A stretch of DNA of 35,076 nt from Pseudomonadota bacterium (GTDB lineage: Bacteria; Pseudomonadota; Alphaproteobacteria; GCA-2731375). The notes under the pieces were generated by a model. That model had not been told where the DNA came from, did no database searches, and saw nothing but the letters and a program-made list of their open reading frames with translations. Positions 15,716 through 23,467 of the stretch are shown here, in pieces. Positions within the stretch are counted from its first letter, which is position 1. Each line of letters begins with the position of its first letter. The position numbers were made by a program, and so were the translations under genes. The stretch lies in contig JAQBYC010000043.1 in assembly GCA_027623205.1 (NCBI GenBank), forward strand, positions 1-35,076, in the 5' to 3' direction.

Positions 15716-16483
15716 ATGAGTGAGAACCCCATTGGCTACGAACTTTCGGACGGCATCGCGACCATCACCATTGATCGGCCCGACGCCATGAACGCCATCA
15801 ATACGGCGGTGCGCGAGGGCTTGTGGGCTGCCTTCCGCCGCTTCGTGGACGAGGACGAGGCCCTGGTGGCGATCCTGACGGCAACGGGCGAGAAGGTCTT
15901 CTGCGCCGGCGCGGACCTGAAGGAAATGTCCGACATGGCCCTGAAAGTGCCGCCCCCCGATTTCCTGCCCTACTTGAACAAGAATATCCACACCAACAAA
16001 CCGGTGATCGCCGCCGTCAACGGCCTGGCCTACGCCGGCGGTTTCTATCTGGCGCAAATGTGCGATCTATGTATCGCCGCCGAGACCGCCAAGTTTGCCA
16101 TTACCGAGCCGAAATGGAGCCGCGGCGCGCCTTGGGCCGCGCCCCTGCCGTGGCTGATCCCGCCCCGCGTGGCCATGGAATTGCTGCTTACGGCCAAGCC
16201 GATCTCAGCCGAGCGGGCCTATCAGGTGGGCCTGATCAATCAGGTCGTACCGCTGGCCGGTCTGGCCGCGGCGGCCCGGGATATGGCCGCCACCATTGCC
16301 CAGAACGCGCCCCTGTCGGTGCGGGCCGGCAAGCAGATGGTTTATGCCGTGGCCGAGGTCGGCTGGAGCGAAGCGTTAAAGGCCGGCGATGCCGCCTACG
16401 AAAAGGTATACTTGAGCGATGATGCCCAGGAAGGCCCCCTGGCCTTCAAGGAGAAACGCGCCCCGGTGTGGAAAGCGCGCTAG
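15716..16483 (+). CDS. Enoyl-CoA hydratase/isomerase (crotonase) family protein, atypical active site
   Basis: A 255-residue crotonase-fold protein. CoA-binding and oxyanion elements are visible: DRPDAMNAIN, VFCAGADLKEM and VNGLAYAGGFYLAQMCDLCI. In classical hydratases two glutamates do catalysis. Here the first (E of GGxEL) is replaced by Tyr111, while the second is kept as Glu131 in AITEPKW. The usual PGxGGTQRL loop is changed to SRGAPWAAPLPWL. Loss of one glutamate suggests an isomerase, hydrolase or carboxylyase-type reaction rather than simple hydration. It follows the SDR by 24 bp, and its stop codon opens a strong terminator hairpin. Confidence 0.88.
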   Translation: MSENPIGYELSDGIATITIDRPDAMNAINTAVREGLWAAFRRFVDEDEALVAILTATGEKVFCAGADLKEMSDMALKVPPPDFLPYLNKNIHTNKPVIAAVNGLAYAGGFYLAQMCDLCIAAETAKFAITEPKWSRGAPWAAPLPWLIPPRVAMELLLTAKPISAERAYQVGLINQVVPLAGLAAAARDMAATIAQNAPLSVRAGKQMVYAVAEVGWSEALKAGDAAYEKVYLSDDAQEGPLAFKEKRAPVWKAR

Positions 16484-16522
16484 TCCCGTTTCGATATTGA
16501 TCGAAACAGGACTAGCTTTTTT
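16481..16522 (+). terminator. Rho-independent terminator after the crotonase-family gene
   Basis: Stem arms TAGTCC-C-GTTTCGAT (16481-16495) and ATCGAAAC-A-GGACTA (16500-16514) enclose the loop ATTG and are followed by GC and six T residues (16517-16522). There is one C-A mismatch in a 15-bp stem. The gene's TAG stop codon forms the base of the 5' arm. Confidence 0.93.
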
Positions 16523-16646
16523 GGTTCCCGCCAGTGCGCCAAGGCGCACAGCTCCACAGGGGCGGCGTATAAACGCCGGGCCGCCGTCGCGGCCTTGACT
16601 GACCATTTCAGTGTCGAAAATGGTCCATGAGAGAGAGGAAAAGGGC

Positions 16647-17546
16647 ATGCTGTTAGGTGCGAATATTCCGATGTGGGACATTGGCGGCGACCCTGATGTG
16701 GTGCGCGATTACGCCCAGGCGGCGGAGGGCATGGGGTATGACTACATTGGCGCGGCCGATCATGTCATCGGTGTGAATGCCGCCAGCCGGCCTGATTGGG
16801 GCGAACGCAATACCTCGGCCGATCTGTTCCACGATCCCTTTGTGCTGTTCGGCTATCTAAGTGCCTGCACCAAAAAGATCGGCTTTTCCACCCAGGTCCT
16901 GATCCTGGCCCAGCGCCAGGCGGCCCTGGTGGCGAAACAGGCGGCCTGTGTCGACGTGCTGAGTGGCGGGCGCTTTCGCCTGGGCGTTGGGGTGGGCTGG
17001 AACCCGGAGGAGTTCGTTGCCTTGAACGAGGATTTTTCCAACCGGGGCCGGCGCTCCGAAGAACAGGTGCGGTTCATGCAGGCGCTGTGGGCCGAACCGC
17101 ATGTCAGTTTTGACGGCAAATGGCACAAGATCAATGATGCCGGCATCAATCCCCGGCCGGCTGGCGGCAGCATCCCCGTTTGGTTTGGCGGCCACGAGGA
17201 TGTGACCTTGCAGCGTACGGCCAAGTGGGGCGAGGGCTGGATCATGCTGGCTCACCCGCCGGGCGATAGCGCCCTGGCGGAATTCGCGAAACTGCGCGAT
17301 TACACCAAGGCGGCAGGCCGTGATCCCCAGCAGATGGGGATAGAGGTCTGGGTCTCGGTTGGGGCCGGCGGGCCGGAGGACTGGCGCCGGGAGTTTCAAT
17401 TCTGGCAGGCGGCGGGCGTCTCGCATATCACGGTCAACAATTCCTATGGCCGCGGCGATCACCACACGCGCATTTCGGGCCATTCCCTGGCGGATCATAG
17501 GAACGGGATCGAAAGCTACCGTGCCGCCGTCGCGGATCTGTTGTAG
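16647..17546 (+). CDS. LLM-class (luciferase-like) flavin/F420-dependent oxidoreductase
   Basis: A 299-residue TIM-barrel protein of the bacterial luciferase-like family. MLLGANIPMWDIGG and the helix EGMGYDYIGAADHVIG open the barrel, STQVLILAQRQAALVAKQAA and SGGRFRLGVGVGWNPEEF form the central cofactor-binding strands, and IPVWFGGHEDVTLQRTAKWG is typical near the C-terminus. Such enzymes use F420 or reduced FMN; which one cannot be told from this sequence. An in-frame GTG at 16611 is possible, but ATG 16647 has a purine-rich AGAGAGGAAAAGGG ahead and gives the usual family start. It is separated from the crotonase gene by a terminator and lies 6 bp before the flavoprotein gene. Confidence 0.88.
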   Translation: MLLGANIPMWDIGGDPDVVRDYAQAAEGMGYDYIGAADHVIGVNAASRPDWGERNTSADLFHDPFVLFGYLSACTKKIGFSTQVLILAQRQAALVAKQAACVDVLSGGRFRLGVGVGWNPEEFVALNEDFSNRGRRSEEQVRFMQALWAEPHVSFDGKWHKINDAGINPRPAGGSIPVWFGGHEDVTLQRTAKWGEGWIMLAHPPGDSALAEFAKLRDYTKAAGRDPQQMGIEVWVSVGAGGPEDWRREFQFWQAAGVSHITVNNSYGRGDHHTRISGHSLADHRNGIESYRAAVADLL

Positions 17547-17552
17547 GGGTTC

Positions 17553-19253
17553 ATGGCACAATATCTCGAGACCGATGTCCTGATCATCGGGGCGGGGGGC
17601 GCCGGGATGTATGCCGCCATCGCGGCGGCGGAAGCAGGCGTGCGGGTGCTGTTGCTGGATAAAAGCCTGATCGGGCGCTCCGGCGCTACCGTCATGGCGC
17701 AGATGACCGTGGCCGCCGCCATTGGCGAGGAAGAGCCCGATGATTGGCGTTTTCATCTGAAAGATACCATTGCCGCCGGCCGGGGCCTGGTCAATGAACC
17801 CCTGGCACGGATTCTCTGCGAAACCGGGCCGGAGCGGATCTGGCAGATGGAGGCATGGGGCGTCGGCTGGGCCCGCAAGGGCAACCACATCGCCCAGGCC
17901 CACGCACCGGGCCATGACCGCAAGCGCTGTGTCTATGTGGATTTCCTCAACACCGGGCCGGCGTCGTCGCGCATCCTGCGCAATCAGGTTCGCCGCCGCG
18001 ACACGATCCGCCGCATTTCCGATCTGATCGTTACCGATCTGGTGCTCCAGGATGGCCGGGCAGGGGGCGCCGTGGCTCTGCATCTCGAATCCGGCCAGCC
18101 GGTGACCATCGCCGCCAGGGCCACGGTGATCGCGACCGGCGGCCTGACCAGCATGTACGACCGCAATTCGGCCTCGGCCAATATGGGCGGCGACGGTTTC
18201 GCCCTGGGCCTGCGGGCGGGGGCCGAACTGATCGATATGGAGTTCGTGCAATTCTTCCCCATTGGGCATCTGGCGCCGCGCCTGATTGGCATGGACCCGA
18301 TCATGTGGGACCCCTTCCGCTACAAGCTGGGCGGACGGCTGCTGAACGGGAATAGGCAGGAATTCACCCATAATTACGGCGCGCCGGAGGACGGCAGGTA
18401 TGTCGTCACCAGGGATGCGGCGACCTATGCCATCGTCAGGGAAGTGGCGGCGGGGCGCGGCTCGCCCCACGGCGGGGCCTGGCTGTCCTTCGAACATATC
18501 GCCGATGAAGATCTGCGCGCCGCCTTTGGCCCGGTGATCGACCGCCTGGCCGATGCGGGCATCGACCTGACCAAAAGGGCGATCGAGGTCTATCCGATCG
18601 CCCATTACCACATGGGTGGCTTGCGGGTGGATGATCGCCTGGCCACCACTGTGGCGAACCTGTTCGCGGCGGGGGAGGCCGTGGGCGGCGCCAACGGGGC
18701 CAACCGCCTGTCGGGCAACGCCATCACCGAGGCCTTCGTGTTTGGCGAATTGGCTGGCCGCTCGGCCGCCGCCATTGCGGACAGCGGCGCCACACCCGAT
18801 ATCCGCGAGGCTGCGGGGCCTTATCTGGCTGAAATCGAGGGCGCCCGGGGCCGCACGGGCCCGGGGCCAAGCCCGACCGCCGCCATTGCCACCCTGCGGA
18901 CCTTACTGCAACAGGATGTGGGGCCGTTCCGCACGGCGGCGGGCCTGACACGCGCCATGGATGGCATCGCGGAATTGGCCGCCCTGCTGCCTGAAATGCC
19001 CACCGGCGCATCGGCCGCGTTCAACCAGCAATTGGCGGACTGGTTCGGTTTGCGCAACATGTTGCTGGTGGCGAAATCGATCGCCACCGCCGCGCTGGCC
19101 CGCACGGAAAGCCGCGGCGCCCACCAGCGGGAAGATTTTCCCGGCCTGGACGAGGCCTGGACCCACAATCAGGTCATCCGCCTGGCGGGGGACGAAATCC
19201 AATTGTCCCGCGGCGACGTGCGCCGCCTTGCCCCAAAGGCGCTGGCCCTATGA
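17553..19253 (+). CDS. Fumarate reductase/succinate dehydrogenase-type flavoprotein
   Basis: A 566-residue FAD protein. The dinucleotide fold IIGAGGAGMYAAIAAAEAG (11-29) is followed by RSGATVMAQ, where true SdhA/FrdA have the covalent-FAD histidine (SHT); here it is absent, so FAD is probably non-covalent. The catalytic core is kept: MEFVQFFPIGHLAPR, VTRDAATYAIVREV, HYHMGGLRVD (substrate His) and GANRLSGNAITEAFVFGELAG (substrate Arg). A C-terminal helical domain follows. The start of the 2Fe-2S gene overlaps the stop by four bases (ATGA), so the two proteins are probably subunits of one enzyme. No membrane anchor or second Fe-S domain is encoded nearby. The substrate is unknown; a carboxylate or its CoA derivative is inferred from the neighbours. 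Confidence 0.88.
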   Translation: MAQYLETDVLIIGAGGAGMYAAIAAAEAGVRVLLLDKSLIGRSGATVMAQMTVAAAIGEEEPDDWRFHLKDTIAAGRGLVNEPLARILCETGPERIWQMEAWGVGWARKGNHIAQAHAPGHDRKRCVYVDFLNTGPASSRILRNQVRRRDTIRRISDLIVTDLVLQDGRAGGAVALHLESGQPVTIAARATVIATGGLTSMYDRNSASANMGGDGFALGLRAGAELIDMEFVQFFPIGHLAPRLIGMDPIMWDPFRYKLGGRLLNGNRQEFTHNYGAPEDGRYVVTRDAATYAIVREVAAGRGSPHGGAWLSFEHIADEDLRAAFGPVIDRLADAGIDLTKRAIEVYPIAHYHMGGLRVDDRLATTVANLFAAGEAVGGANGANRLSGNAITEAFVFGELAGRSAAAIADSGATPDIREAAGPYLAEIEGARGRTGPGPSPTAAIATLRTLLQQDVGPFRTAAGLTRAMDGIAELAALLPEMPTGASAAFNQQLADWFGLRNMLLVAKSIATAALARTESRGAHQREDFPGLDEAWTHNQVIRLAGDEIQLSRGDVRRLAPKALAL

Positions 19254-19594
19254 GCGAACAACGATCGACAAATCTGAAAATTCGCCGTGGTGGGCCAGAG
19301 GGACCGGCACAATACGAGCATTTCAATTTCGCCTTCGAGGATGGGCAATCGGTATTGGACGCCTTGCGCTGGATCCGGGGCAACCGGGATGCCTCCCTGG
19401 CGGTGCGCTATTCCTGCATCAACGCCAACGCCTGCAAGGAATGCGTCATGCGCATTGACGGCCGCACGGGCTATGCCTGCACCACGCCGCTGCGCCCCGG
19501 CGAGATGCTGCTCGAACCCCTGCCCAACAAACGCCTGATCCGCGACCTGGTGACCGACACCCTGCCCCCCGACGAGCGGCTAATTGTACCCTAG
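19250..19594 (+). CDS. One-domain 2Fe-2S protein resembling the N-terminal half of SdhB/FrdB
   Basis: A 114-residue protein matching only the plant-ferredoxin-like domain of succinate dehydrogenase iron-sulfur subunits (GQSVLDALRWIR, then RYSCINANACKECVMRIDG and YACTTPL). Cluster ligands would be Cys56, Cys62, Cys65 and Cys77. The first spacing is C-x5-C rather than the C-x4-C of SdhB (CREGIC). The C-terminal [4Fe-4S]/[3Fe-4S] domain of SdhB is absent. It overlaps the flavoprotein gene by four bases and probably passes electrons between that FAD and an external carrier. It is the last gene of the LLM-flavoprotein run. Confidence 0.85.
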   Translation: MSEQRSTNLKIRRGGPEGPAQYEHFNFAFEDGQSVLDALRWIRGNRDASLAVRYSCINANACKECVMRIDGRTGYACTTPLRPGEMLLEPLPNKRLIRDLVTDTLPPDERLIVP

Positions 19595-19638
19595 GCGCGG
19601 GGGCACCGGGATGAGTGGAAAAAGGTTCTAGCGCCACT

Positions 19639-20082
19639 ATGGCTACGCCGGGAGCGACAGCAGGAAAAACGGTGTCACGGGAGCTTGTGGAGCGAATTTA
19701 TCAGGTGGCGCGGCAGATCCCGGTTGGCCGGGTGGCGACCTATGGCCAGGTCGCCCTGGTCGCCGGGGCCAATTCGGCGCGGCGGGTGGGGCGCGCCATG
19801 GCAATGCTGCCGGCGGGCTCCGATGTGCCCTGGCACCGAATAATCAACAGCCAGGGCAGGATCAGTGTCCGGCGCCATGGCGGACCCGATCCGGAGCAGA
19901 AGCGACGCCTTCGGATCGAGGGCGTGCGGCTCGACCGCCAAGGCCGGGTCGACCTGCCGGCGGTCGCGTGGCCCGGGCCGTCTCTGCAATGGCTCGAGGT
20001 CAACGGCTACGACATCGAAGACCTGATCCTGCGCAGTCAGCGCAAGGGCAGGCACGGGGCCTGGGTGAACTGGAACCTTTGA
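19639..20082 (+). CDS. Alkyltransferase-like protein (ATL), MGMT fold with Trp in place of Cys
   Basis: A 147-residue protein with the DNA-binding domain of O6-alkylguanine-DNA alkyltransferases: ERIYQVARQIPVGRVATYGQ, AGANSARRVGRAM and VPWHRIINSQGRIS. The reactive PCHR cysteine is replaced by tryptophan (PWHR, 64-67), the mark of ATL proteins, which bind O6-alkylguanine without repairing it and recruit nucleotide excision repair. The base-flipping Tyr35 and the finger arginine are present. About 35 extra residues at the C-terminus (WLEVNGYDIEDLILRSQRKG and beyond) exceed the usual ATL length. A GTG at 19615 is in frame; ATG 19639 is preferred by family start. Confidence 0.85.
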   Translation: MATPGATAGKTVSRELVERIYQVARQIPVGRVATYGQVALVAGANSARRVGRAMAMLPAGSDVPWHRIINSQGRISVRRHGGPDPEQKRRLRIEGVRLDRQGRVDLPAVAWPGPSLQWLEVNGYDIEDLILRSQRKGRHGAWVNWNL

Positions 20083-20138
20083 ATCGAGATTTCCGTCCCG
20101 CACCAGGAGAATGTCGGAAGTTTGGTTTTTCGGCCCGC

Positions 20139-20454
20139 GTGTCCCGCCGCGCCCGGACAGTTTTTCCCGGCATGCCGCATCACACCACCCAGCGGGGCAA
20201 TCACCGCGAGGACGTGTTCTGTAACGATGAGGACCGACAAGCCCACCTGGCGTCGGCAATTCGATGCTATGGGGGATTGGTCCGCCTGGCTCGCGAAGGG
20301 TAATGAGCCGGACAAGTTTGATGTCTTGCGGCGCAACGCGGACAAAGGCCTGCCCTGTGGCTCGGAGAGCTTTATCCGGAAGCTGGAGAAACTGACGGGG
20401 CAGGCGTTAGGGTACCGACCACGGGGACGGCCGAAGAAGACCGATGACTTTTAA
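20139..20454 (+). pseudogene. Remnant of a REP-associated tyrosine transposase (RAYT, Y1/HUH family)
   Basis: Two blocks in different frames match the RAYT family. The first (about 20139-20250) reads VFPGMPHHTTQRGNHREDVF then DEDRQAHL, the usual N-terminus with the HUH-type strand. The second (about 20270-20454) reads WSAWLAKGNE, GLPCGSESFIRKLEKLTGQA and YRPRGRPKK, the usual C-terminus. The middle with the nucleophilic tyrosine is deleted, and the frame shifts between the blocks. The gene is therefore dead. It lies between the ATL gene and the tRNA-like gene. Confidence 0.8.
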
Positions 20455-20733
20455 GGGTAGCGTCCCCTTTGTTTCAGTTTCAAAATGGACATACAATGTA
20501 ACGAAAGTGTCGGTTTTGCAGAACCATCTGTCGCGCCCCGCCAAGAGCCCGTAAGACGGCATTACGGTGCCCGATGGCCTTGGCGTGGCAGGTAATCTGA
20601 AGGGAGCGGCGCTTGTAGTACAGGCAATACGTGGTTTGTTTTGCCCAAAACGTCCCGCCCATGTCCCGCTATACGCAATGTAAATCGAATATTTGCATCT
20701 CCGCAATTTCGCATAACTAATTGAAATTAAACG
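20455..20733. other. Gene-free stretch between transposase remnant and tRNA-like gene
   Basis: The first bases, GGGTAGCGTCCCC (20455-20467), follow the transposase stop immediately and look like an end motif of the kind found beside such transposases. The remaining 265 bp hold no recognisable gene on either strand; open frames of up to 99 codons on the minus strand have no family resemblance. The last 50 bp are AT-richer, which could hold downstream signals of the tRNA-like gene. Confidence 0.4.
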
Positions 20734-20810
20734 TGGTGCGCCCGGCAGGACTCGAACCTGCGACCCCTTGATTAGGGATCAATTGCTCTATCGGGCCGAG
20801 CTGCGGACGC
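20734..20810 (-). tRNA. tRNA-Arg(CCU)-like gene, possibly a pseudogene
   Basis: A complete 77-nt cloverleaf with encoded CCA can be drawn on the minus strand. Acceptor GCGTCCG pairs with CGGGCGC (one T-G), the D stem is GCTC/GAGC, the T arm GCAGG-TTCGAGT-CCTGC is perfect, and the discriminator is A. The anticodon arm is ATTGA-TCCCTAA-TCAAG with a mismatch at its outer pair, giving anticodon CCT. Three nearly invariant bases differ: position 14 is G instead of A, 18 appears to be C instead of G, and 33 is C instead of T. The 3' half looks normal and the 5' half altered, so it may be a decayed copy. Confidence 0.65.
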
Positions 20811-20857
20811 AGCGGTCCGCGACCCGGTCACCGAAACCCTGCCACCCGGACGAACGG

Positions 20858-22255
20858 CTAGCTGAACCATAGGCGCGGGCGCAAAAGAGTGACGGCCAAG
20901 CAGAGCAACAGGCCCACGCCGGCATAGATAAAGGTCGATTGAAAGGCCGAGAGGAACGCTTCGAACGCCGCCTGTCCGCCGGCCAGGGCGCCCCGGTTCA
21001 GGCTGGCGTAGGTCAGGGACAGGCAGGTCGCGCCCAGCACCACACCGATGGTCCGGCTGACCTGGGCCAGGCTGCCGGCGACGCCGCGGTCCCGGACATC
21101 CAGACGCCCGGTGACCACGACCAGAATGCAGACCTGAAACAATCCCAGGCCAACGCCCTGCACGAACAGCGGCAGGCTCATGCGCCAGATATCGGCGCGG
21201 CCATCCCAGGTGCCCATGGCAATGGTGGCCACGGCAACCATCACGGCGCCCAACAGGGCCACGCGGCTGGCCCAGGGCCGCCAACTCAACAACCAGCCGC
21301 CCAGGGGTCCGGCCACGGCCTGCCCCAGGGGCGAGGCCGCCAGGATGAGGCCGCTGACCGCCAGGGAATAATCCGTCGCCCGCACCAGGAAATAGGGCAC
21401 CAGAAGCAAGGGGGCGAAACCCACCAGCATAACCAGGCCGTTGAAGACGCTCAGGACGGTGAAATCCAACTGGCGAAAAACCGCCAGGGGAATGATGGGT
21501 TCCCGCGCCCGGATTTCGCGCCGGACAAAAACCGCCAATGCCAGGCCGCCCAATGCCGCGATGGCCAAACCGCGCAGGGTCTCCGCCTGCAGCTGGTTCA
21601 GGGCCAGCAATAAACCACCCAGGCCAAAGGCCAAGAGCAGTGCGCCCAGAAAATCGAACCCCCCAGCGCGTCTTTGCGCCTGGGGGGGCCGCAGCCAGGG
21701 CAGGGCGGCCAGGGCGGCGAGGGTGATGGGCAGGCGGAACCAGAACACCGCCTCCCAACCCCAGAGCTGCACCATCAGGCCGCCCAGGGAGGGGCCGGCG
21801 GCGGCGCCAATGCCGAACATCATGGTATAGGCGCCCAAGGCCCGGCCGCGCCGGTTCTCGGGAAACAGCGCCGTCGCCAGGGCCGGGCCGCAACTCAGCA
21901 CCAGCGCGGCGCCAATGCCCTGAATAACCCGCGCCAGCAACAGCCAGTGAAAGGCCGGGGCCGTGGCGCACAAGACAAAGGCCAAGGCCGAGACCGCGAG
22001 GCCATATAGAAAAATGCGCTTGTAGCCAAACAGATCGCCCAGCTTGCCGAACGCCAGCATCAGGGAGGTGTAGATCAGGACATAACAGACCACGACCCAC
22101 TGGATGGCCGGGATCGGAATGGCAAAATCGGTGGTGATATCGGGAAACGAGATGTTGACCGAGGTATCGAGGGGCACGATCATCGTGCCCAGGCCAACGA
22201 TCAAAAGGCCGGCCCGGGCGCGGCCTTTGCCGGGCAGCGCCTCCATGCGGCTCAA
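20858..22255 (-). CDS. MFS drug-efflux-type transporter, DHA2 (EmrB/QacA) family
   Basis: A 465-residue protein with about 14 hydrophobic helices, the DHA2 number. The first helix carries GTMIVPLDTSVNISFPDI, and motif A appears as GKLGDLFGYKRIFLYG in the 2-3 loop. ARVIQGIGAALV (motif B region) and GPSLGGLMVQLWGWEAVFW (motif C) follow. Members are proton-driven exporters of drugs or metabolites; the substrate cannot be read from the sequence. The start could be the ATG at 22255 or the one three codons in. No regulator gene is adjacent. Its 3' end lies about 50 bp from the tRNA-like gene, on the same strand. Confidence 0.88.
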   Translation of the reverse strand: MSRMEALPGKGRARAGLLIVGLGTMIVPLDTSVNISFPDITTDFAIPIPAIQWVVVCYVLIYTSLMLAFGKLGDLFGYKRIFLYGLAVSALAFVLCATAPAFHWLLLARVIQGIGAALVLSCGPALATALFPENRRGRALGAYTMMFGIGAAAGPSLGGLMVQLWGWEAVFWFRLPITLAALAALPWLRPPQAQRRAGGFDFLGALLLAFGLGGLLLALNQLQAETLRGLAIAALGGLALAVFVRREIRAREPIIPLAVFRQLDFTVLSVFNGLVMLVGFAPLLLVPYFLVRATDYSLAVSGLILAASPLGQAVAGPLGGWLLSWRPWASRVALLGAVMVAVATIAMGTWDGRADIWRMSLPLFVQGVGLGLFQVCILVVVTGRLDVRDRGVAGSLAQVSRTIGVVLGATCLSLTYASLNRGALAGGQAAFEAFLSAFQSTFIYAGVGLLLCLAVTLLRPRLWFS

Positions 22256-22370
22256 AACACCGCTGTCACGCCGGAGCTTCCGGGCTCGGCAAATATGTCG
22301 CGCATGGAACCTCTGGCTCCCCTATGCACACTGCTATTGAATTGGCGCACCTACACGGCGGGATGCCGCA

Positions 22371-23339
22371 CTACTTCAGCACTTCCGTGTTGATGACATT
22401 GGCGGGATCCAGATGGCCGTCGAAACAATCGACCACATTCTGCGCCGCCACCTGGCCCATGCGGAAAACAGATTCCTTGGTTACCCCGGCCGAATGCGGA
22501 CTGACCAGAATATTGTCCAATGCGAACAAGGGATTGTCCGCCGTGGCCGGCTCAACGACAAAAGGATCGATCCCGGCGGCAGCGATGCTTTGAGACTTCA
22601 GGGCCTCGTAAAGCGCGGCCTCGTCCACGATGCCGCCGCGGGCGGTGTTGACCACGTAGGCGGTTTTTTTCATCGCCGCCAGTTCCGCGGCTCCGACCAT
22701 GCCATTGGTCTCGTCATTCTTCATGCAGTTGACCGACAGGAAATCGACCTCGCCCAGGACGCCGCGCCAATCGGCCACGGGGGTCGCCCCGGCGGTGCGG
22801 ATGCCGTCCTGAACGACATAGGGGTCATGGACCAGCACCGTCATCTCCATCGCCACGCAACGGTTGACCAGGCGCCGCCCGATCTTGCCAAAGCCAAGGA
22901 TCAACACCGTGCGGCCGGCGAGATCGAAGGCCGGTTGCTCGAAGCGTATGGCCCAATTGCCTTTGCGGGTTTCCCGGTCATAAGCCAAAGCCTGCTTGGC
23001 CAGGGCCAGCATGAAGAACAGGGCATGTTCGGCCACGGTCACCGAATTGGCGATGCCCGCAATGGCCAACGGGATGCCGGCCTTGGTCAACGCCGGCACA
23101 TTGACGGCGTCATAACCAACCCCGAAACGGGAGGCTATTTTCAAACGGCCCGCCGCTTCGATCAGACGTGGTGTCAGGGGGGCTATGCCCAAAATCACCG
23201 CGTCATAATTCCCGATATGCTGAAAAATATTGTCTTCGCTCAATTCGGTGAAGTGTTCGATTTCAATATCGTCCCGTCCGTCAAACACGGATTTCAGGCC
23301 ATCCGTTATGGGCAACTGGATCATGACGCGCTTTTTCAT
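22371..23339 (-). CDS. D-isomer-specific 2-hydroxyacid dehydrogenase
   Basis: A 322-residue NAD-dependent dehydrogenase of the phosphoglycerate dehydrogenase-like group. The Rossmann turn is GFGKIGRR. The catalytic set is complete: Arg in VNTARGGIVDE, Glu in GIDPFVVEPA and His in VSPHSAGVTKES. The N-terminal substrate domain contains ASRFGVGYDAVNV. It lacks the C-terminal ACT or regulatory extensions of SerA, so it more likely reduces or oxidises a small 2-oxo/2-hydroxy acid. It is divergent from the alpha/beta hydrolase gene at 23468, with about 130 bp between starts that could hold both promoters. Confidence 0.92.
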   Translation of the reverse strand: MKKRVMIQLPITDGLKSVFDGRDDIEIEHFTELSEDNIFQHIGNYDAVILGIAPLTPRLIEAAGRLKIASRFGVGYDAVNVPALTKAGIPLAIAGIANSVTVAEHALFFMLALAKQALAYDRETRKGNWAIRFEQPAFDLAGRTVLILGFGKIGRRLVNRCVAMEMTVLVHDPYVVQDGIRTAGATPVADWRGVLGEVDFLSVNCMKNDETNGMVGAAELAAMKKTAYVVNTARGGIVDEAALYEALKSQSIAAAGIDPFVVEPATADNPLFALDNILVSPHSAGVTKESVFRMGQVAAQNVVDCFDGHLDPANVINTEVLK

Positions 23340-23467
23340 TGGATTTCTCTCTCGTTTTTCAAACTGGCCGGTGTTGGCCCCTATCTAACCCGATTTGAGG
23401 CAATTGCCCAAGGGCCCGATTGCCACTAGGTTTGGATCGGCCGCGATGGGGAAAAATTGCAGGAGCC

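Noticed and set aside
16857-18611. Open frame of 584 codons on the minus strand
   Set aside because: It lies antisense to the LLM and flavoprotein genes, which have clear motifs. Its sequence is low-complexity, rich in Ala, Arg, Gly and Pro, with no family resemblance: a shadow of GC-rich codon use.
20480-20706. Minus-strand ORF next to the transposase remnant
   Set aside because: Examined as a possible accessory gene of the element, but it has no recognisable domain and no convincing start signal.
20772-22100. Open frame of 442 codons on the minus strand, shifted against the MFS gene
   Set aside because: It overlaps the 14-helix transporter in another frame and reads as Gly/Pro/Arg-rich sequence without motifs; it also runs into the tRNA-like gene.
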